From Choristoneura fumiferana (taxonomy: Eukaryota > Arthropoda > Insecta > Lepidoptera > Tortricidae), in assembly GCF_025370935.1 (NCBI RefSeq), contig NC_133485.1:16184408-16248407 (forward strand): DNA of 64,000 nt. Direction: 5' to 3'. Positions 44,961 to 57,121 of the stretch are shown piece after piece. Position numbers and translations under genes: made by a program. Under the pieces are notes generated by a model that ran no database searches, had not been told where the DNA came from, and saw nothing but the letters and a program-made list of their open reading frames with translations. Each line of letters starts with the position of its first letter. Positions within the stretch are counted from its first letter, which is position 1.

Positions 44961-45116
44961 ACACAGTGCACTTAAGGACCAAGATCAGGCCCACAGTGAA
45001 GAAATAGACAGTGGAAAAGCTTTATATCAAGTACTAAGAAGTATTTGCAGTACAACAAGTATTGACGGAATGAATGAATCCACGTGTGATGGTATGAAAG
45101 TAATAATTATATTTTC

Positions 45117-45385
45117 TCATCATCACCTATGTAAACGCACATTTCGCTGCAGGCCACAGGCCTCCTTATAGAATGAGAGGGCTTGGGCCCGGTGCAGATT
45201 GGGAACTTCGCACACACCGAATTTCTTCGATTCTGACGATGTTTTCCTTCACTGTAAAGCTCGTGGTAAATGTCAAATGTAATTTCGCACATAAGCTTCG
45301 GAAAAACACAGCGACACGAGCCCGGACTCCAACTCACGACCGCCAGCTTGAGAGGCAATAGGTCAAACCATTACGCCGAAATGTT
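45117..45385 (-). repeat. SINE family B, diverged copy
   Basis: CACAGGCCTCCTTATAGAAT at the left and CCGGACTCCAACTCACGACC with GGTCAAACCATTACGCC at the right; inverse orientation, in the A4GALT-like intron. Confidence 0.7.
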
Positions 45386-45425
45386 GATGAGTTTTAAAAC
45401 ATCCTGAATTCTACCTGTAGTCTCA

Positions 45426-45568
45426 GGGCCTGTTTCACCACTTGTCGACTATAACTATAAATAACGGATATCAGTGATGCCGTCTCTGTTTGTTTTGTCC
45501 GAATAAACAAAGACGGCATTACTTTAATCTGATACTTAAAGTTTGTCGACAAGTGGTGAAACAGCCCC
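45426..45568. repeat. MITE family E, copy 4
   Basis: GGCCTGTTTCACCACTTGTC at the left, inverted at the right as GACAAGTGGTGAAACAGCCC. The core GATGCCGTCTCTGTTTG is shared with the other copies. Confidence 0.8.
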
Positions 45569-45599
45569 TAAGTCTGTAGTCATTCGTTAGCAGATGATG

Positions 45600-46025
45600 T
45601 CCAATATCCTTCCTACTAATATTATAATTGCAAAAGTTTGTGAGTGAGTGAGTAACTATGTTTGTTACTCCTTCATGCTGCAACAGCTGGACGGATTTGG
45701 ATAAAATTTGGTATGTAGGTAGCTGGACATCTGGAATAAAACATAGGCTACTTTTTATCCCAATAGTCCCACGGGATAGGAATAAAATCTCTAAACAACA
45801 ACCGCTGGGCTTAGAGTCATGAAATTTGGTATGTAGGTAGCCGGACGTCTGGAATAACATACAGCTACTTTTTATCCCTATATTCCTACGGGATAGGGAT
45901 AACATCTCGAAATAACAACCGCTGGGCTTAGTCATGAAATTTGGTATGTAGGCAGCTGGACGTCTGGAATAACACATGGGCTACTTTTTATTCAATTATT
46001 CCACGGGATTGAGATAAAATCATGA
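45600..46025. repeat. Dispersed repeat with internal tandem units of 113-117 bp
   Basis: Three units starting with GGTATGTAGGTAGC near 45710, 45828 and 45940, each followed by CTGGAATAA..CATAGGCTAC, TTTTTATCCC and an ACGGGAT block. The opposite strand gives a spurious repetitive frame. The flanking ATTATAATTGCAAAAG and CATGCTGCAACAGCTGG are repeat ends. Confidence 0.7.
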
Positions 46026-46072
46026 AATTACAACTGCCTGTTTAAAGCGATGCAGTTTTGTACAGTCAAGGG

Positions 46073-46393
46073 CAAAGATGTCGACACGGCCAAAGTTACG
46101 AAAATATGTATACACGACTTTATGCACTAAACATAATAAGTCCGTGTGTAGTGACTCATAGCGCCATCTAGTGAACAACAATAGAAACTCCGACCGTGTT
46201 CTACATCGCGCTATCGAAGTTTCTCAACGCGGTCGCATATAATTATACAAGGTCCGACGCTCGTCCTTCGGACTTCGGTCCCCAGGCATAACACCTGCCT
46301 GGAGAGAGATCTCTCTATTGGAGCCTCCCCCCACACGTGTATACATACATATTTTTACATCATTGGCCGTGTCGATATCTTTGCCCTTGACTG
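46073..46393. repeat. Tc1/mariner-type MITE, 321 bp
   Basis: TIRs CAGTCAAGGGCAAAGATGTC and complement, about 30 bp. TA at both flanks (46071-46072 and 46394-46395). The interior includes GCGCCATCTAGTG and a CCTCCCCCCACACGTG stretch. No coding capacity. Confidence 0.85.
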
Positions 46394-46729
46394 TACAGTT
46401 GTTCTTAACACAACCTCAATGACGATCACGATATAGATTTCGGGATTTCCCTGGGGAATTTATAGTATAATCCCCGAATTTCAATTGTAACTACAAGATC
46501 GAATAAAACCCGATCGAAGCCGCGGGTAAACTCTAGTATTGTAATAAAGTTCTTATTCTTTCATCATTCGTCTTCATAAATCATCAAACAAAATCAAATT
46601 CACTGTAGTAAAGTAGTCTTCTTAGCGTGCAGGTATTCTTGTATACCTAGTAGACGGCACGAAATAAAAACTAAAATCATATTTCCCTCTCGCTCCTTTG
46701 AGACATGACTGTGACGACTTACAGTATCG

Positions 46730-47240
46730 AAACTACAATAGTACATTGTGTCTTAAGGGCGGTAAATAAGGAATTACGAACGAGAGTCTATTAGAAGCCC
46801 GAAGTCGAAGACTGAGGGCTTTAATGAGTCGATGTTCGTAATTCTAGTACCGCCCGTGCGACATACAATGTTTTTCATCACATTTGCGAGTCAAATTTTA
46901 TATTTCTAAAAGAAAAAATATAATTGTTCCAAATATTGGCATTACCTTAGGCTGCGCTCTTGGCAGCGCCGCCCTCCTCCGCCTCAGCATGTGCCTGAGC
47001 CGCGTGTGCATGTGGTCCTGCTGCTACGCCATGCGCAGCACCATCAGTACGCACACTGACTTATTTACCGACCTTGGGCTTCATGACAAGTAAATTAGTA
47101 CGCGCAATGACTCATTTACCGACCACGGGTTTCATGACAAGCACATTAATGTCGAGGGTTTTATTTGGGGGGTTGGAACCAAGGTAGCCTGCATGTTGCG
47201 ACACTGTTTACGAGCAAGTGTGATGAAAAATACGTTATTT
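46730..47240 (+). repeat. Dispersed element with a GC-rich patch
   Basis: Both ends match 27225-27520 in inverse orientation, which identifies it as a mobile or dispersed repeat. Contains a GC-rich patch at 46948-47040, unlike its surroundings. Confidence 0.65.
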
Positions 47241-47708
47241 ATAGGAGACCAATTTAAAGTTTTATACATTTAATTCGCTTATGAAAGGCACAATAAAAAA
47301 AAACAAATTTGCAGACTCGATACTGTACGTTGCGGCAGTCGATTATGTGAGCAAGAGAGTACCTAGTAACAAATTTGGGTTCGACTTTCGTGCCGTTTTA
47401 TTAACAGTTGGGTAGGCAATACACGTGTCTATTTTTGTGGACGTGTACCTACAGCATAAACTATAAAGACTATAAAGATATCCTTCCACAGTTACAAAAA
47501 TTTGAATGCCTTAATGACCTTAATGTCAAGTCAATAAAGTCGTGTTTCATCCAAATCTAAAAAAAGTAATTTCAATAACTTTTTCTGAAACCGCCCACAT
47601 ATTCTTGGAACTTGGGACGAATCGATCTTTTTGCATTTGAATATAGGAATACGTCTATGTCATGAAAAATATGTGTGGCACAGACGTCTGTCGTGAACTA
47701 AAGCAATT

Positions 47709-47878
47709 AAGGTGACCCGGGGCTTTGTAGTTAGGGGGATATTGTATCTGAGCCGTCTGATGGCGTCCTTACGACGCGTATTCGCGTTAAATGGCCGAGA
47801 AGAACATGGCGTCGTAAGGATGCCATCAGACAGCTCTGATGCAATATCCCCCCAGCTACAATAGCCCCGGGTCACCTT
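47709..47878. repeat. Palindromic MITE (AAGGTGACCCGGGGC)
   Basis: Arms of about 80 bp, AAGGTGACCCGGGGCTTTGT at the left and the complement GGGGCTATTGTAGC at the right, with ATGGCGTCCTTACGACGC in each arm. Confidence 0.85.
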
Positions 47879-47884
47879 ACTTAC

Positions 47885-48005
47885 TTACCTACTGTGCTCA
47901 CCCGCGACCATAAGGTTTCGCGTCTTATGTGACGGGTGAGCAAAGTAACTGTTTTAGTTCATTGATATAGACCTCAGCGAAGTAACGCCTGAGTTAATAA
48001 ATAGT
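47885..48005. repeat. Terminal fragment of the long-TIR element
   Basis: CCCGCGACCATAAGG, TTTTAGTTCATTGATATAGA and AAGTAACGCCTGA-TT-AATAAAT match the outer end of the inverted-repeat element at 4720-5160. Confidence 0.6.
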
Positions 48006-48254
48006 AGGTAGGTATAGGTAGTGCCACCAGAGTTGAGGTCACGCACACAAGAACATGTTATATACTGGCAACGGGATTTTGACATTCACTCATTTATTTC
48101 ATTCATTCTCCTTTTATGCATTCAATTCTTTATGTAGCTGTGTGTGTAGGCATTTACTTCAACTCTCGTGGCACTACCTATAGGTAGCTATCATGCACGT
48201 GCGAGTAGCGAAAGAAAACGGTTCCAGTTCAATAAAGTTTTCATTCCTCACCAG

Positions 48255-48481
48255 GTCTAAAAATCTACGACAGCAAACTCTTCTATCCGGTCAAAAGGAC
48301 CAACTGGCAGGACTATTTTTCTCCTGGCGAGCCCCCCAGTGAGTCTTTGGGCTATTATCTGTGGAGCAGCGAAAGCCGCAGGGCTCCGGTTGGCAAGGAT
48401 TCCATGTATGCCAGTTTGGCCAAGGGTTATTGCCCTAATGTGTTTAGGAAGTATTCTCGTTTGCTGATTAAACGTTTTTGA
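48255..48481 (+). CDS. Alpha-1,4-glycosyltransferase (Gb3 synthase family), last coding exon
   Basis: Acceptor CCTCACCAG at 48246-48254. The first two bases complete a codon, then 74 codons and TGA. Encodes the end of the Gb3-synthase catalytic domain: LKIYDSKLFYPVKRTNWQDY (the usual YP.....W..YF element), then LGYYLWSSES (the HVWN-like element, here YLWS) and KDSMYASLAKGYCPNVF near the C terminus. It needs a preceding exon ending in phase 1, whereas the first exon ends in phase 2, so an intervening exon of length 3n+2 is required. None was found in 44135-48254. Confidence 0.82.
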
Positions 48482-49538
48482 ATGGATTGTCGTTTTTTTT
48501 GTGGTAGCTAGTATATATACATATATAATAGATATGGCAGAGTTTAATGAATTAAATATTTTACTTACTTACTAACATAAATCGAGGATACTGAACCACT
48601 TACCAGGTTGGAGCCTTTTCTTAAATCAAATTAGCCACCTATGATTTCTTTGGCAAATTTTGTATATAGCACAAAGTTTTCACCCTGGTACGTGATACAC
48701 AAAAAGCATAACGTTATAGGGGGATCCCGCGAGAGAAGCTACGGGTAAAGAGTAGTATTATGTCAGAGAGATTTTTTTCCTAAATACAACCTGTCGTAAA
48801 AACTTTAATCAAGAACTATGGTACAAAAGGTTGATAACGTCTGACCTTACTTCGCGCGTATAGGTTAATAAGAGGCTTGCCCTTCTCTGCCCTTTGCCGT
48901 GCAGGGCTCGAGAACATTTTAGGCCAGAATTAAAACGGATTCCTAACTGTTGTGTAATTAAATCGCCGAGGGTTGGGCAGTAGAGTCGGAAGAAGAAATT
49001 AAGCCCTCCTACCTACTCTAGTGTAACTTAGTTAAGTGAATAGCAAAATATCTTTATTCAGTATCGAGTACTTACTATATTACAAGCATTTATGAACATC
49101 GGAAAATCTAGGTAGGTACTACCGATTCAAAAATGACGTTTGTTGAGAGGAATCCAGCAAGAAACTCAAGAAGGTATATTTTTAAAACAAATCTACAGTG
49201 TTATTTAATTACATTCAAGGTATTTAACACGACTAAATTATTTCATACGATAGATATAAGTAAGTAAGTACGCTATTCGAAACTAGGTGTCGCCGATGCG
49301 GATCGGAGTAATTTCCAACCATTCCTGGATTTCCTGGACAGGGTTTTTAATTATAACATGGATTTATAAAAAACATTAGTTTTTGTCCGCGACTTCGTCT
49401 GTAAACAATTTGTTAATCGCTATCCTACGGAGACTTTAAAACTATCCTATTGTCCGTCAGCAGGGTCTCAGACTATATCCATAACAAATTTCATCTGAAT
49501 TGGTGGTTAAGCGTGAAGAGATATCAGACAGATACTTA
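48482..49538. other. Spacer after the A4GALT-like gene
   Basis: AT-rich. 49380-49530 is a repeat fragment (TTTTTGTCCGCGACTTCGTC, TTTCATCTGAATTGGTGGTT). Nothing else supported. Confidence 0.4.
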
Positions 49539-50220
49539 CAGCCTTATTCATAAAAAGTTAGAGCCTCCTTGAAGGCTCCTTGAAGGCCCGATGCTAAAAA
49601 ACATGATTCATAAACGTCTGTTAGCGCTAATCAGTCGATCAAGGCTCTGCTAAAGTTAGAGGACCGTAGACCCTCCTTTATCTCCCTGCTAAGTCACAAA
49701 ATGGCCGCCACAAGTATGAACAGCTGACTTTGACAAGAGCAAAAAACCATACCGAAGATATTTATAGTGGAGGCAGGGCTACGCAGATTAAAAAAAAACA
49801 GGAAAATTTATTTTCAGGAATTTGTATTTAAAAATCCTCTAAATTAGCAACAATAAATTAACAATAAATATGAAAAAAAAATTAGGATGATTAACATAAT
49901 TATGGCTTTTTGCACAACATAAACATGCGGATTGGAAATGGCGGGAAAACAAACATCTCGCTTTTTATTTTTTTTCCTGCTAATTTGCTGTCACTGCTGT
50001 CATTTTTTTTTTAATTATCGATTAGGCCATTTTTTGTCTTTGATTTGTCAAGGTGGCCAACATAACGCGTCTAATCCGTCTATCAGCAGCTCAACAACTA
50101 GCAGACTGCTAGCAAGCGTTTATGAATCATACTTCTTGACAACCGTCTAACAAGCTTAATCAGTCTGCTAAGTAACAGACCGATCAAACCTCAATTAAGG
50201 ATTTTTTATGAATAAGGCTG
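49539..50220. repeat. PIF/Harbinger-type non-autonomous element, 682 bp
   Basis: CAGCCTTATTCATAAAAAGT at the left and, inverted, CAGCCTTATTCATAAAAAAT at the right, flanked by TTA on both sides (49536-49538 and 50221-50223). The 3-bp TTA duplication is the Harbinger hallmark. No transposase. Confidence 0.85.
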
Positions 50221-50224
50221 TTAG

Positions 50225-50390
50225 TCTTTATAATATTAAATAAATTAATGAATATCATGGGACACTTGATACCAATTGACCTAGTTCCAAACTAAGCAAA
50301 GCCACAAATAATTCAATGGATACAGTATCAATTTTCCATTATCCGGTTGCCTAGTAACTAGGCAACTGATAATCATACTTATACAGTGTG
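50225..50390 (-). repeat. SINE family A, partial copy
   Basis: AATATCATGGGACACTTGAT and ACCAATTGACCTAGTTCCAA match the 3' part of the SINE; the tRNA-like head is missing. Confidence 0.7.
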
Positions 50391-50698
50391 TCACCGGCGG
50401 CAGCCAGACTTTTTAAAGGGAGGTTAAAGTAACGTATTTCTGTGACTTAACCATGACATTAATTTAATGAATAAACTAAAATTTAGACTTTGTTAACGTT
50501 CTAACAAAATTATAATAGCCAGCAATGTACAGCAAAGTAAATTGACAGATACTTTGATTATTATAGGTAGAGTCATTCACGATCACGCGTGCCGTACGTG
50601 GTTCTTATTACAATCAAATATCATTAATGTCTAATTTTGACAAAATCACGCGTCTCCCCTCCCTTTAAAAAAGCATGGCTGCCGGTAACACATTGTAT
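50386..50698. repeat. TIR element (ACAGTGTGTCACCGGCGGCA)
   Basis: About 35-bp imperfect TIRs, with AAAGGGAGG just inside both ends. Second copy at 53475-53794. Confidence 0.7.
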
Positions 50699-51399
50699 AG
50701 ATATTATTATTAGTGTAGGCTTGTAGAGTGGGCTGAGCTGAATGATAGGGTGAATGACAGATGTGAAAGAATGGAAGAGAGAGTGAATGAAGAGAAAAGA
50801 GTAAAAGGGAAAAAAACTAAGAGGGCGGACATGAGAAGGTGTTTTTTGTGTAAATGGTCTATTTTTTGAAAAATACAGTGCTTAAAGGCAAGAAAAACTC
50901 TTTTAATGGTTACCCTAGCCTACATTAGCAAATAGATCCATAACTTAATAAACGATTTATTATCATTATTATTTAATTTTGATCTTGTTTTAAGATTTGC
51001 CAAGTGCAAATGAGATTCAAAGTACCGCGCAAAAGGTAAGAATTTTTTAATCTTTATTCCATTTTAGTACCTATCTATTTCAACGAACGAAAAAACTTAA
51101 TTGGCCTTAATTATATTGCCTTGGTAAAACTAGGCTCTATTGAATGAACTACCCACTGTCAGTGATAATATCTTGGCCTGAAAGGGCATCCCTTACATCC
51201 CATTTCCTCCCCAATACGCATTTCTTTCATACAACGCCCATACAAAGACGCTCTCACGATCCGGTCGCGTTAATTGATTTCTTGGAATGCTTTTGGATTA
51301 CACAGGTTAGATAAGAACAGAAGGTGTAACGTTACGCGTAACATGTTACACTGTGTGACCTTTACGTGATACAAGCTGTATCGACCTCTTCTTTTCACC

Positions 51400-51735
51400 G
51401 ACCGATCCGTAGTCACACCAATTTACTACCCTGATATGACTATAGGTTCATTTTACGAGTATTTTTCCGTATAGTCACCCTGGTGTGACTACTGTTTATT
51501 TTACCTTACCCGTGGTTACACCAATGCACCCCCTAACTATAATTCAGTCTAGAAAATAGGTAGGTTATTCAGGCAGCTTCTTCTGCCCGAAGGGCAAACC
51601 GCCCAGAAATCTGTCGAATTGGTTTAAATTAAATATTTCTGTTTTATGAAGGGTGAGTGGTTTTATAATTATATTGATGTGACTACGGATAAATACAATG
51701 AACCATAGTCACACCAGTGTAGCAAATTGGCCTAC
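51400..51735. repeat. Element with repeated AGTCACACCA words
   Basis: GTAGTCACACCAATTTACTA at the left, inverted near 51700-51730 (CATAGTCACACCAGTGTAGC). Two further AGTCAC..GGTGTGACTA copies lie at 51470-51500. Confidence 0.6.
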
Positions 51736-52029
51736 CTAGATTTTTTTCCTTTTAATCCTGAGTTTGGGACGACAATTCTCTACATTTTGACTCTATTAAA
51801 CCCTGATATATAGCGTTCAACCCAGAATTTTTTATTTAAGGAAACCTGCACGGACCAGAGGCTGTGGTGTATTGCCTAACGTTTCTGACAATCGCAATCA
51901 CAATCAAATGTCAGTTATCGCATTAAAAACTCATTTGAGTGTTTCGCGAGTGTCGGAAACGTTAGACAGTATGGCCTCAGATGTAAGGTAACGACACAGA
52001 TCCACAGATAAAGCATAAAATACTTCTCT

Positions 52030-52240
52030 TCTTCTCAGTCGTTTACTCTTGGCAGAGCAGACGTGGTCACGCGAGACGCTCGGTAGCGCTTCACTACCGT
52101 GCGCCATTTATCCCTTGCTGAGGCCTGTCTTGCGCATTCGTTGAGGGATTTGTCAGTCAACGACTTGATATTTTGGTCCGTCCATCGCAATGGTGAACGT
52201 CCACGTGATCTGCTGCCATTCACCCGGCCCTGCAACAACC
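52030..52240 (-). pseudogene. LINE C-terminal fragment
   Basis: The minus-strand frame reads NGSRSRGRSPLRWTDQNIKS and ARDKWRTVVKRYRA, the C-terminal tail type found after reverse transcriptase in non-LTR elements. Frame fragments only. Confidence 0.6.
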
Positions 52241-52439
52241 TGGTAACAAGTAACAGTAAATAAATATATAGGTTCTGTATTTATCAGCACTGCGCAGAGC
52301 ATCTTTCTGTAGACGACATCTCCATTAAAACCTTTGAAAAGCGCTGAAAATAACCGTTAAAATACAGTCATCAAACGGCATTGTTTCATACAAAATAGCA
52401 GGAGCTGGTAACAAATAATTTAGTTAGAGATAAGCTTTC

Positions 52440-52612
52440 AGTCTCGAATGGAGATTGCGGATTGGCAAGCAACGATTTGCACCGACGAGGTGGACGGATG
52501 AATTGGTTAAAGCCGGGGGTTCAAGGTGGATGCGGTCCACTTCCGACCAAAGAAACGGAGGTCTATTGGGGAGGCCAACGTCTAACAGTGGACGTTACGA
52601 TAACAATGATGA
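52440..52612 (+). mobile_element. RTE LINE 3' fragment
   Basis: TRWTDELVKAGGSRWMR, then GGCCAACGTCTAACAGTGGA and CGTTACGATAACAATGATGA at the end, matching the tail of 19631-20810 in plus orientation. Confidence 0.7.
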
Positions 52613-53474
52613 TAAAGCTTTCATTATTGCATTGGTACCGGTTATCATTTAGATCATTATTTATCCCTAGTATTTATTAAAGATAAGTTCTCGAGTGGCG
52701 ACCACTGAACCGGAAGTCGAAGAGTTCGCAGGCTTCCCACTGAATGGATGGATGCAAGTGGTGATTTGTCATTGATTGTGGCGTTCTAAGGGGAAACATT
52801 TTGTTCCTCAGTGGTCATCTTCCAGCTGATGATAATTTGTATTGTATATTCTATTTACTGTGACCCTATGCATCAATTTTATCTTAAAATGCGTGCCGAG
52901 TGTCAACTCGGGTTCCGTATGTGTATGTATAGAATTATGAGGGAATAATAAAACGATTGCTAAACAAGGGACAGGGAAAATAATTATGCTTGTACATACA
53001 AGCGGTACGATTTGTTCCGGGGATTGTTCTTTTCGTAGAGATGCTACTGAGAGAGTCAAAACTCGTATAAATAAAAATGAACGCTGACATCTACGAGGCA
53101 TAACTTCCGAACGACGGCATTAGAAACCGGCCAAATAGATAATTATTTTTTTGTTATGTTCGTTATTATCGGGACAAGGTTTGTGTTGTGCTAAACAAAA
53201 TTTTAAAAAAGACTGGACCGGGGTTGAATCCGCGGGCAACAGCTAGTATTTACTATTTAGTATTTAATTAATTGTTAATCTGTATATTTTTAATTACCTT
53301 TGTTATGTATTTAGTTTTGAAAAAAAAAAAGCTTTTTGCCAAGTTTCTTGCGGTGCTTTCTTCTTGGTAATGGGGTCTTTCTAAAAGCGCTGGTAGCATA
53401 AAAAAGTGGTGTGTGAAAGATTTCTTTGCGACGAATAAACAGTAAAATCATGTATTTTTAATTACGTTTGTTTG

Positions 53475-53794
53475 TAGGTTCTGTAACTTAACCATGATAT
53501 TAATTTAATTAATAAACTGCAATTCAGACTTTGTTTACTTTTTAACAAAAACATAATTGCCAGCAATGTACAGCAAAGTAAATTGACAAGTAAGTGTAAA
53601 TGACAGCCGACAGATACTTTGACTTGTCGATTTACTTTGCTGTAGATTGCTGGCAATTATAATTTTGTTAGAAAGTTTTGTTTTGTTCGAAAGGCTGAAT
53701 TTTAGTTTATTCTTTTAATTAATGTCATTTTTAAGTGTCAGAAATACGTTATTTTAACCTCCCTTAAAAAAGCCTGGCCGCCTGTAACACACTG
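53475..53794. repeat. TIR element, second copy of the 50386 family
   Basis: TCTGTAACTTAACCATGATA, AGCAATGTACAGCAAAGTAA and the right end CCTCCCTTAAAAAAGCCTGG with GTAACACACTGTA. The left terminal bases are missing. Inside, GCAGCAATGTACAGCAAAG is present in both orientations. Confidence 0.65.
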
Positions 53795-53884
53795 TATATT
53801 TTGTTTTGAAAAAATTACTTTGTGTCAAGTTTCTTGCGGCGCATTCTTCTTGGCAGCTATGCTCTTTCCGAAAACGATGGTAGT

Positions 53885-54338
53885 ATACAAACTAGCCAAG
53901 AGCGAGTCGGACGCTCGCACGAAGGGTTTCGTACCATTATCTATTATACAACATTAGACATTAGGAAAAAAACGGCAAAAATCAAGTTTGTTGTATGGGA
54001 GCCCCCCTTATATATTTATTTTATTTTAATTTAATAACTTATTTTTAAAGTGATTATACAACTAAATATTCTGTGAATATTTAAGCGTCTACCTGTTGCC
54101 GTAATTAATATCGAGCAAAATAATCACGTTTGTTGTATGGGAGCCCCCCTTAAATATCTATTTTATTATGTTTGTAGTATTTTTGGTTATAACGGCCACA
54201 GTAATACACAATCTGTGAAAATTTCAAGTGCCTAGCTGTCACGGCTCAAGAGATAGAGCCCTGTGACAAAGGGCGGACAGACAGCGGAGTCTCAGTAATA
54301 GGGTTCCGTTGGCACCCTTTGGGTACGGAACCCTAAAA
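53885..54338 (+). repeat. Dispersed repeat (family C-like)
   Basis: CTAGCCAAGAGCGAGTCGGA at the left and GGGTACGGAACCCTAAAAAG at the right. A GTTTGTTGTATGGGAGCCCC block occurs twice, at 53989 and 54130. Confidence 0.7.
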
Positions 54339-54344
54339 AGTGAC

Positions 54345-55826
54345 ATGTTAAGGAGCTCTTTGTGGCCTACTTACAGAATACACGGGTGATCCAACATTTT
54401 GCTTCCACCCTTATTTGCTACTACAATTTACAAATATACATTCGACTGCTTAATTTTAGATCAATCACACCACAATAACTAGTAGATGTATTCTCTCGCC
54501 TCTCTCTCTGCATGTAGTGGAGAGGGAATCAATTAGGAGGGGTGGTCAATAACAAGATGTGTTATACAGACATAGGCCAAGAGCCAATTCACGTCTGTTG
54601 GCATGGTTTTCACGTTAGAACTAAAGTACCAAACAAATAAAAAAAACCTAAGTAGAGTAAGCCAGGATAAAAGGGGAGAGCTATGCTCGAAGTTTCTTTG
54701 TGCGATAGATAAGAAAACGAATAAAAAATTAAAATCATAAACAATTACAAAATTTTCGCGATCTGCGATACAGGAACTTATTATCAAAAAAACCTTTATA
54801 GTCATGATTCAGCCCACACTACTTTTATACGGCAATACCATTCTTCTCACAAATATTTGGATCTACATGGAATAGAAAAAAATACGACAGAAGAAATACG
54901 ATGATCTTAGTAGGAGAACCTAATACACATGTAAAAATTTTCATAGTTATATGTATATTGCAAAGTAATACTACAACACAATAACTTTTTTTTAAATTAC
55001 TTTTAATTTCAGCAAAATTCAATACCTTTTTAATGCCCGATAGAATATTATTAAGTAGGCAGGTATTTATTGACAGATTTTTCATTGCATTTTTCCGAAA
55101 GGTACAATTTGTATAAAGAAATTTCAATTTATTCATATTTGAATGAATTGATTTTTGAATGCCAATCTAATATTTTAAAATTCAATAAAGTTTGCATTCA
55201 TAATAAATAGCCGAGGTAGGGCGGGCTATTTAAGATATAAAAGATGAAATTCGTAGTGTTAAAATTCTAATAACAAGAAATGTATCGTGTTTTAGAACTC
55301 AAGGGAAAATGGATTTCTTACTCAGAATAATATAAATCATTTTTTATGGAAACCGCACAAATAATAAACACTTTAAAAAGTGCTCCTTTTTGGTTTCTTT
55401 CTACGTAAAAAACTGAAATCAATTGAATTAAAATATTAAATGATATTGTAACGGATAACTCACGTCTTAAACCGAGAAAAATAAATAAAAATAAAAATAA
55501 GTTATTAAAATAAATATTAGGTCTCTAGCTCTTAGACTACAGGGCTGTTATTGAAGGAAAGATAGAATGCTGCTCTTTGCCAAAAAAGCAAATAATAAGC
55601 GAAAAGTATGCCCAAATAAATCCTCGGAAGGGATAGTACGTTTCTGTTGTTCTAGCAAAAACCTATAGGAGGTTTTGGGTCATGACATGACAAGTAAATT
55701 AGTTTTGTGATGAGGTGATGACAAGTTACATAAGCTAGTAAATTATAGGTAAACTAAGCACACATTTTCTCTTTTAAAATATATCCATTGCTACCCAGCC
55801 AGTGAAAATATATTATTTTTGTATTT
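54345..55826. other. AT-rich intergenic, no feature seen
   Basis: No splice-bounded coding frame. Minus-strand open frames at 54533-54805 and 54825-55136 are hydrophobic and AT-driven and have no homology signal that I can recognise. Confidence 0.4.
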
Positions 55827-56012
55827 TTTATTTCAATTCCAAATTTTTACTTTTACGGTCATCCCGTAAAACCTAAATTGAAAATACAAACTGAAATATA
55901 GATGCACAGAAAAACCAGAAAAATAAGACCGGGTTTTACGGGATGACCGTAAAAGTAAAAATTTGGAATTGAAATAAAAAATACAAAAAGATTCCAAAAA
56001 AACAATCTTACA
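55827..56012. repeat. Fold-back element, third family member
   Basis: TTTATTTCAATTCCAAATTT and CTTTTACGGTCATCCCG at the left are repeated inverted at the right. The core ATGCACAGAAAAACCAGAAA is shared with 30068-30165. Confidence 0.8.
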
Positions 56013-56159
56013 TCATATATTTTTTTAGTTTTATCATTCTCTTATTTTAGAAGTTACACACATTTTACACCACTTTAAAAGTGTCTCTCGCGCAAACTAT
56101 TTAGTTTAGAAAAAAATGATGTTACAAACCTCAATATCATATTTGAAGACCTATCCATA

Positions 56160-56440
56160 GATTAGATACCCCACACGGGTTTGATGAAAAATTTTTTTTT
56201 AGTTTCAGTTCTATAAGTAACTACGGGGAACCCCAAAATTTATGTTTTTTATTTTTATTTTTGTGTGAAAATCTGAATGCGGTTCACAGAATACATCTAC
56301 TTACCAAGTTTCAACAGTATAGTTCTTATAGTTTCGGAAAAAAGTGGCTGTGACATACGGACGGACAGACAGACAGACAGACATGACGAATCCATAAGGG
56401 TTCCGTTTTTTGCAATTTGTCTACAGAACCCTAAAAAGAA
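56160..56440 (+). repeat. Dispersed repeat (family C-like), 3' part
   Basis: ACCCCACACGGGTTTGATGA, a (CAGA)n run near 56365, and AAGGGTTCCGTTTTTTGCAA ending in ACAGAACCCTAAAAA. Confidence 0.65.
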
Positions 56441-56882
56441 AAAAATACATAGTTCTCTAATATTTTTTGATAATCTGACGGACTTCTATGTTTTTGAAAT
56501 CTATTCTAGTCTATTGTTGCACAAAAATAAATACCTACAGAACAATACCTACACTAACTTCAGTTACTAAACTTTTTCTTTCTTGTAATGAGAGATCTGG
56601 GTCAGATCTTTTATTAATCATAGGCACTGAAACTTTCTGAAAATAACTAATTATCTTAAGTTAGTAGATGGAGACGTCTGTCTTTAAGTTTGCTAAACTA
56701 ATCTGTTGCGGACAGACTCCGAGCAAGGTGAAAAAGTATTCCAAGGAAACTGAACTTCTTTGACCGGATTTTGTAATTAAATACTTAAGATATTTTTTTT
56801 AGCTGAAGCGTTGACAGGCCTCCCAGCAGACGAACTGATGACATTGTGAGATTTGTGGGCAACCGGTGGATGTTGACGACTG

Positions 56883-57110
56883 GATGGCCAAGTGATTCGA
56901 GAACCTGACTACGAAGCTTGAAGTCCCGGGTTCAAACCCCGCCCGGAGCAGACACTTGTGTGAGTAATACCTACGATTGTTTCCTGTGTCTTGGATGTTT
57001 AATATGTATTTAAGTATGTGTTTATCTATTTAAATATGTTTATATTTACAAGCTTTGCTTAGTTTGGGACTAGGTCGATTGGTGTCAATAATGTCCCCTA
57101 TTTTTTTATT
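56883..57110 (+). repeat. SINE family A, copy
   Basis: GGATGGCCAAGTGATTCGAG (A box), CTGACTACGAAGCTTGAAG, GGGTTCAAACCCCGC (B box) and TTGGGACTAGGTCGATTGG. Confidence 0.8.
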
Positions 57111-57121
57111 GAATGGTTTAA

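Noticed and set aside
45519..45977. 152-codon repetitive minus-strand frame
   Set aside because: It is the complement of three 113-117-bp tandem repeat units within a dispersed repeat, not a protein with internal repeats.
46948..47040. Middle exon of the A4GALT-like gene
   Set aside because: Neither plus-strand frame compatible with the flanking exon phases gives an NGP-like motif, and the patch lies inside a repeat also present near 27225.
54533..55136. Two hydrophobic minus-strand frames
   Set aside because: AT-driven composition, no conserved motif, no splice or polyA support.
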